From NCBI RefSeq assembly GCF_019722725.1, contig NZ_CP077941.1:2294001-2358000 (forward strand): a stretch of 64,000 bases of DNA. The letters are read 5' to 3'. The notes below the pieces were generated by a model. The model ran no database searches. It worked only from the letters and a program-made list of their open reading frames with translations, and was not told the DNA's origin. The DNA comes from Vreelandella profundi. Its GTDB lineage: Bacteria > Pseudomonadota > Gammaproteobacteria > Pseudomonadales > Halomonadaceae. A program made the position numbers and the translations under genes. Below are positions 63,348-64,000 of this stretch, one piece after another; within the stretch, counting starts at the first letter, position 1, and every line of letters begins with the position of its first letter.

Positions 63348-64000
63348 ATGAAACTTGGACGCCGTCAGTTCCTTTCGGCAACGGCCGCCCTAGCGGCTGT
63401 TAGCACGTCACCTCAGCTGTTTGCTTCTCAGATCTCATTAGGCCCTGTCCCCGACCGCTACCCCATTGATGCTTGGAAAGTCGAGGACTCACGCTTCAGC
63501 GATTACATGATTTTCAATAGCCCACTGGAGCGACATTGGAGCGGTGGGCTATGGACAGAAGGACCTGCTTGGAACGCAGTAGGACGTTACGTCGTTTTCA
63601 GCGACATCCCTCGCGCCAAACAAATGCGCTGGGATGAATCGACCGGCCAAGTCAGCGTCCTTCGAGACAATGTTGGCTACTCTAACGGTAATGCCTTCGA
63701 TCACCAGGGTCGATTGATTTCTTGTGAGCACTCTCCCGCCCGCGTCTTGCGCTATGAGTGGGACGGCAGTACAACCGTTCTCGCTGAGCGCTATCAGGGC
63801 AAGCCGTTGAATGCGCCCAATGACCTGGTGGCACTTCCTTCAGGTGGTATTATTTTTACCGATCCAGGCTATGGTGCCCACTTCGACTACGAGGGCAAGA
63901 AGCGTGACCTGGAGCTTGAGACAGCCATCTATTACGTCGATGACAGTCTTGATGAACCCATAATGCTGACCGATGATATCCGTAAGCCAAACGGTATTGT
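63348..64000 (+). CDS. TAT-exported SMP-30/gluconolactonase-like protein (partial, right edge)
   Basis: 217 codons visible before the right edge, translated by hand. Twin-arginine signal GRRQFLSATAALAAVS, cut perhaps after S(29). The beta-propeller fold is clear: GLWTEGPAWNAVGRYVVFSDIP with the metal Glu, CEHSPARVLRYEWDGST, LNAPNDLVALPSGGIIFTDPGYG (Asn, Asp). Gluconolactonase-type enzymes hydrolyse sugar lactones, others are esterases. Exported position suggests a periplasmic sugar-acid or lactone substrate. Ribosome site AGGA seven bases ahead. Divergent from the hydroxy-acid dehydrogenase. Confidence 0.88.
   Translation, partial: MKLGRRQFLSATAALAAVSTSPQLFASQISLGPVPDRYPIDAWKVEDSRFSDYMIFNSPLERHWSGGLWTEGPAWNAVGRYVVFSDIPRAKQMRWDESTGQVSVLRDNVGYSNGNAFDHQGRLISCEHSPARVLRYEWDGSTTVLAERYQGKPLNAPNDLVALPSGGIIFTDPGYGAHFDYEGKKRDLELETAIYYVDDSLDEPIMLTDDIRKPNGI

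Noticed and set aside
1..64000. CRISPR array, prophage, integrase, insertion sequence or plasmid signs
   Set aside because: No repeat-spacer pattern, transposase, integrase or tail genes were found on either strand; tRNA-Leu has no adjacent integrase.

Overview
The window reads as one contiguous piece of a gammaproteobacterial chromosome, most likely Halomonas or a close relative (Halomonadaceae). Reasons (inference from gene content, not from a search): a seven-gene Mrp/Mnh Na+/H+ antiporter operon, a BCCT compatible-solute transporter, a carnitine/gamma-butyrobetaine dioxygenase with a ProX-like binding protein, a PHA-granule regulator (PhaR), a periplasmic HiPIP, and a Pseudomonas-like housekeeping order (rnr-rlmB-rpsF-rpsR-membrane protein-rplI-dnaB; prkA-yeaH-spoVR). 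No phage, insertion sequence, CRISPR array or clear genomic island is visible.

Layout. 1-5624 (-): cellulose synthesis operon, BcsR-like protein, BcsQ, then one continuous reading frame carrying both BcsA and BcsB that runs off the left edge. 5824-9995: EamA permease, selenoprotein-W-like protein, a short LOV blue-light photoreceptor, a small acidic protein and EttA. 10097-17153: mostly (-) housekeeping genes (coq7, HIT protein, orphan phosphoribulokinase, thioesterase, purD, phaR, a retropepsin-like protein, mltB) with rsmE on (+). 17246-26659: DASH cryptochrome with DUF2256, the mnhABCDEFG operon, ferrochelatase and a divergent DCC-family protein. 26678-34464 (-): DUF6482, dnaB, ribosomal proteins, rlmB, rnr. 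34714-35118: three tandem tRNA-Leu(CAG). 35436-40009 (+): BCCT transporter, CocE-type hydrolase, LysR regulator. 40023-47724: nuclease, RAM-domain protein, HiPIP, the SpoVR/YeaH/PrkA stress operon and an IalB-like protein. 47764-64000: catabolic and transport genes (threonine aldolase, FadH, EamA, GNAT-nitrilase fusion, alkyltransferase-like protein, alanine symporter, carnitine genes, lipocalin, D-malate/tartrate dehydrogenase, FMN hydroxy-acid oxidase, SMP-30 protein cut by the right edge).

How parts fit together. The Mnh antiporter, BCCT carrier and carnitine genes fit life in salt. The LOV protein, DASH cryptochrome with DUF2256, and the ferrochelatase/DCC pair suggest a dispersed blue-light or photo-oxidative response. 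The BCCT gene overlaps the CocE-hydrolase gene, so an imported substrate is probably cleaved by its partner.

Regulatory and small-scale structure. The most noteworthy signals are the BcsA-BcsB fusion in a BcsRQ context; an rnr leader with a promoter, a leader ORF whose stop overlaps the rnr start, and an intrinsic-terminator-like hairpin; an S6:S18-type leader on rpsF; four tandem 14-nt repeats abutting the likely HiPIP promoter; a U-U mismatch in the anticodon stem of the first tRNA-Leu copy; and several independent 13-18 nt tandem duplications at gene edges.
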